A DNA stretch of 43,224 nucleotides, taken from assembly GCA_944389495.1 (NCBI GenBank), contig CALXMN010000007.1, positions 1 to 43,224 on the forward strand. The letters are read 5' to 3'. This stretch comes from an uncultured Alphaproteobacteria bacterium. GTDB lineage: Bacteria > Pseudomonadota > Alphaproteobacteria > Rs-D84. The notes under the pieces are model-generated. The model was not told where the DNA came from, did not search any database, and saw nothing but the letters and a program-made list of their open reading frames with translations. This document shows positions 39,418-43,224 of the stretch, piece by piece (the stretch's first letter is position 1; each line of letters starts with the position of its first letter). Made by a program: the position numbers and the translations under genes.

Positions 39418-41144
39418 ATTGCCATACGGTCGGCGATTTGTTTTTGGACGTATTCGTCTTCGCTGTTGTACAGTGGCCATTCGCCATCTGATAAATCGCG
39501 CATTGTGGTTAAGGGCTGGTCCAGACGTGCGCGATACAGCCACATATTTGACATTACACGTTTAATATATGCGCGCGTTTCATAGGTTGGAAAACTCTCG
39601 ATATATAATAATGGATCGTATGTTTCAAATCTCTTTTCAAAATCAACCAATGTGCCCATACCCGCGTTATATGCCGCCAACATCTTGATTATATTATTAT
39701 TTATATTTGGGTGTGCCAATAAATCAACGATGTATTGTTGGCCCAAAAACATATTATGTTCGGGATTTAACATATCAATATCGGACATATTAACCTTGTT
39801 CTCGCGTGCGACGCGTTTGGCGGTACTGGGCATAATTTGCATCAGACCGTTTGCGCCCGCACCAGATTTCGCATTTGTGCGGAATCCGCTTTCCTGTTTT
39901 GTAATCGCCAATAACAGTGCGCGATCAATTGACCAACCGCCCATAGGTTCCCAATCAGGCAGGGGGTATTGCGCCGAATATATAATATTGTCATCAATTT
40001 CCAAAATGCCACGATCTTTGATTAAACTGGATGCCTGGATTGATACACGCGGCAGGCCATACGCCGTTGCCACAGAGTTTATTGCGTGCAGGGTTTTATC
40101 AGACACCTTGGCCGTAATCATATATTTCAAGTATATTTCAGCGCGGTCTTTTTCACCAACCTGGAGTAACGCCAGGGCAATTTTTCCATATTTTGTTTCG
40201 CGCAGTTCATCAATATCTTCATCGGTGCAATCTTGTTCAAAAAATTCATAGCGCGGTGTGTGCCCCAACATAACGGATGATAATGCACCATAAAATGCCA
40301 TTGGATGGATGGCGGCAATTTTCCAGTACTTTTTTGCCGCACCGCGATTGCCGTTGGCGTCCGCCGCGCGGCCGGCCCAGAAGGCAGCCTCGGTCTTTCT
40401 GGCGTTGTTTATTTGTTCCAGGTCCAAAATCGCACTGAAATATTTTTCACTTTCATCGTATTTTTCTTCTTTGAAATACAGTAATCCCATTGCCCACAGG
40501 CCATATTCTGATTTTGCGTCCGCGGCAACAAAACCCCATTTCTTGGCCAATTCAAATTCGCCATTTGTATAGTATATAAATGATAAACGACCCGCCAGAC
40601 GTCCATAATCTGATTCGGTCAGGTTTTTTTTGAATGAAGAATCTTCCAGTATAAGGCGGGCAGTTTTTGTTGCGCCACTGCGTATTGCGCGTTTGAATTT
40701 GGTTATTTTTGTGTTTGTTGCGCCGCTGTATTTTTTTGCGGTCCAGGTTTCTGATTGGGCCGTTTCAATTGATGCGCCGCCACTGATGCTGTGTGGGATA
40801 ACGGCCTTGCGTACGGTGGCCTGTTTTATTTTGGCCAGTTTTACCATTCTTTCTGCGCCCGGCATATCATAATATTTATCCATCCAGGCAACCAATTCGC
40901 GGCCGCGTGTGCGATAGGTGTCGGAAATATAGCGTTGATATAAAACCTCGTTCATTAAAAGGGGATCGGTTAATTGTTTTTCTAATTTTTGGGCCGCGCT
41001 GATTTCTTCTTCGGATTGTAACAGGAATATTTGTGTATATAAACTGGCGTCGGAATCGGACAGTACGTCAATGTTTGGCAGATCCGTAGCAATCACAGCG
41101 CACGGCAAAAATATTGCAATTAAAAATGTGAAGATTTTTTTCAT
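39414..41144 (-). CDS. Soluble lytic murein transglycosylase (Slt family)
   Basis: The product is 576 aa. Signal peptide (about 1-19, AVIA-T), a long alpha-helical superhelix (about 25-400) with repeats such as EYGLWAMGLLYFKEEKYDESEKYF split across 205-230, and a C-terminal SLT goose-lysozyme-like domain (about 405-545). The catalytic Glu is near residue 417 in ITKQESGFRTNA, followed by GLMQIMPSTA and AAYNAGMG. It cuts the glycan strands of peptidoglycan in the periplasm. It follows nrdR by 8 bp and may be read through from it, an unusual pairing. Convergent, overlapping by 4 bp, with the Xre gene. Confidence 0.93.
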   Translation of the reverse strand: MKKIFTFLIAIFLPCAVIATDLPNIDVLSDSDASLYTQIFLLQSEEEISAAQKLEKQLTDPLLMNEVLYQRYISDTYRTRGRELVAWMDKYYDMPGAERMVKLAKIKQATVRKAVIPHSISGGASIETAQSETWTAKKYSGATNTKITKFKRAIRSGATKTARLILEDSSFKKNLTESDYGRLAGRLSFIYYTNGEFELAKKWGFVAADAKSEYGLWAMGLLYFKEEKYDESEKYFSAILDLEQINNARKTEAAFWAGRAADANGNRGAAKKYWKIAAIHPMAFYGALSSVMLGHTPRYEFFEQDCTDEDIDELRETKYGKIALALLQVGEKDRAEIYLKYMITAKVSDKTLHAINSVATAYGLPRVSIQASSLIKDRGILEIDDNIIYSAQYPLPDWEPMGGWSIDRALLLAITKQESGFRTNAKSGAGANGLMQIMPSTAKRVARENKVNMSDIDMLNPEHNMFLGQQYIVDLLAHPNINNNIIKMLAAYNAGMGTLVDFEKRFETYDPLLYIESFPTYETRAYIKRVMSNMWLYRARLDQPLTTMRDLSDGEWPLYNSEDEYVQKQIADRMAI

Positions 41145-41152
41145 AGTGTTTT

Positions 41153-41653
41153 TCAGAACAGGGATGTTTTGGGTAGTTCACATACCGCCGCATCATCGTC
41201 ATCCGCGGGAATTTGTGCAAGAATCTTCTTGAAATCCGAAATGCGCGAAAATTTGCGATATACCGATACAAAACGCACAAATGCAATCGGATCAAGGTTT
41301 AATAAAGAATCAGATACCATTTGACCAACCATTGCACTGGTTACCGTGTCATCGGCCGTTTCTGTTTCCAATCTGCGGTGTATGGATGTTACCAGTTTTT
41401 CGATTTGTTCGTCACCGACGTCGCGATTGCGACACGCCAATTTTATACTGCGACGCAGTTTTTCACGGTCAAATGCCTCCAACTTGCCGCTGTTTTTGCG
41501 TACCATCAGGTCGCGCATTTGAACACGTTCGACGGTTGTAAACTTGGCCCCGCATTGATTGCATACACGACGACGCCGAATAATTGCATCTTCGGTATCT
41601 GGGCGCGAGTCTGTTACCCGACTGTCGGTAGAGTTACAATATGGACATCTCAT
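41153..41653 (-). CDS. nrdR: NrdR, transcriptional repressor of ribonucleotide reductase genes
   Basis: The product is 166 aa. A zinc ribbon (Cys3, Cys6, Cys31, Cys34; MRCPYC and VCNQCGAKF) is followed by an ATP-cone domain (about 47-140) with VRKNSGKLEAFDREKLRRS. It binds NrdR boxes upstream of nrd operons in response to ATP/dATP. The C-terminal tail (DDDDAAVCELPKTSLF) is longer than in E. coli (149 aa). Start at the ATG 41653, since a zinc ribbon starting MRCPYC is invariant; a TTG upstream is not needed. Leads the probable nrdR-slt unit. Confidence 0.96.
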   Translation of the reverse strand: MRCPYCNSTDSRVTDSRPDTEDAIIRRRRVCNQCGAKFTTVERVQMRDLMVRKNSGKLEAFDREKLRRSIKLACRNRDVGDEQIEKLVTSIHRRLETETADDTVTSAMVGQMVSDSLLNLDPIAFVRFVSVYRKFSRISDFKKILAQIPADDDDAAVCELPKTSLF

Positions 41654-41804
41654 ATTGATATACGGTAGCAATCAAATCCCCAACTGTAAAGCAGAAAGTG
41701 ATTTTTGGTTTTCGGGGTAAAAAATGCGTTTTTTGTAAAAATCAAGCACTTTATTTGTCTCGCCGGACGAAGGGACAGGTTTTTTGGGGGGCTTTTTATG
41801 GTAA

Positions 41805-42929
<1,125 letters not shown>

Positions 42930-42961
42930 AAAACGCCGGGGCACGTTTTTATATGTGTATA

Positions 42962-42993
42962 TATTGTCCGCGCATTGTGCGGACAATATTTTT
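42962..42993 (+). terminator. ccrM terminator
   Basis: ATTGTCCGCGCATTGTGCGGACAATATTTTT stem-loop with T run. Confidence 0.85.
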
Positions 42994-43029
42994 ACAAGAT
43001 TGTGTTACGTGCTTGTCAATGATTGGGCT

Positions 43030-43224
43030 TTATTCCAACGGACAGGCGGCTGTGAATTTATATGTGCCGCTGGTATCGCTGTATTCTGTGTCTGCGGGTG
43101 CGTACATTATACACGAACCAGCGGGGCTTGATACAAGACAACTGGTTGCCGTTTTGACAGTTGAATAGCCCGTTGGACACGCATCGTTCGCAAGTATTAA
43201 ATGTTCTTCTTCTATTGTTGTGAA
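43030..43224 (-). CDS. Small secreted Cys-rich protein, 'CPLE' family, copy 3 (partial, runs off right edge)
   Basis: The visible 64 C-terminal residues contain DACPTGYSTV, TSCLVSSPAGSCIMYAP and the end GTYKFTAACPLE, matching copies 1 and 2 almost residue for residue. The N-terminus with the signal peptide is outside the window. By analogy an MKKHLL-type gene and a leader RNA should lie further right on the minus strand. It sits downstream of and convergent with ccrM. Confidence 0.85.
   Translation of the reverse strand, partial: FTTIEEEHLILANDACPTGYSTVKTATSCLVSSPAGSCIMYAPADTEYSDTSGTYKFTAACPLE

Overview
The window looks like chromosomal DNA of an alphaproteobacterium with a small, AT-leaning genome. 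Evidence: a full-length CcrM-type (GANTC) adenine methyltransferase, a tpiA/PpiD-like pair, a recO-DsbA-like stretch, an ExbB/MotA plus OmpA-like pair typical of Alphaproteobacteria, and very short intergenic gaps closed by compact hairpin terminators. A host-associated (gut) lineage is my inference. It rests on the many secreted disulfide-rich proteins and on one gene with a Bacteroidetes-style CarboxypepD_reg/SusC-plug-like N-terminus. No tRNA, rRNA, CRISPR, IS or prophage was seen.

Layout. 1-1392: a 5'-truncated paralogue of a large Cys-rich secreted protein running off the left edge, abutting a two-TM membrane protein. 1527-3662: secreted Cys-rich protein with a PDNPD repeat. 3777-4710: a two-gene secreted module (about 93 + 143 aa) behind a structured leader RNA. 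4796-9896: minus-strand operon of three secreted Cys-rich proteins, the last ending in an OmpA peptidoglycan-binding domain. 10047-15115: membrane coiled-coil protein, a 1263-aa ankyrin/pseudo-subtilase autotransporter, and a small unknown. 15139-18581: grpE, tpiA, ppiD-like, methyltransferase. 18647-30494: an accessory block of secreted Cys-rich proteins, three of them 725-837 aa, interrupted only by infA and a YgiW-like OB-fold gene. 30701-32615: OmpA-like and ExbB/MotA-like pair. 32840-34151: rpsF-rpsR-rplI. 34247-35167: second copy of the two-gene module with its leader. 35259-42929: recO, DsbA-like, pgk, rnhB, Xre regulator with a third leader copy, lytic transglycosylase, nrdR, ccrM. 43030-end: third copy of the 93-aa gene, cut by the window edge.

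The most striking item is a structured leader of about 175 nt present three times (minus strand 4710-4536, minus strand 35167-34995, plus strand 38871-39049). Each copy lies directly upstream of a gene and ends in a terminator hairpin. Read in gene orientation, the copies share a 5' hairpin with a UGUU loop, a long-range helix whose bases co-vary between copies, a CCAACC/GGTTGG hairpin, a hairpin with an A-rich GAATA...AATAA loop, and a second CCAACC strand that can displace the first. This looks like an attenuator or riboswitch class I do not recognise. A second, unrelated leader type (tandem terminators plus a CCCC/GGGG pair that can hide the ribosome-binding site) is about 96% identical between two mosaic secreted-protein genes (18647-19741 and 29832-30619).

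Functionally, the accessory genes look like an envelope or surface programme: many exported disulfide-rich proteins, a peptidoglycan-anchoring OmpA fusion, an autotransporter and a membrane-anchored thiol oxidoreductase that may serve them.
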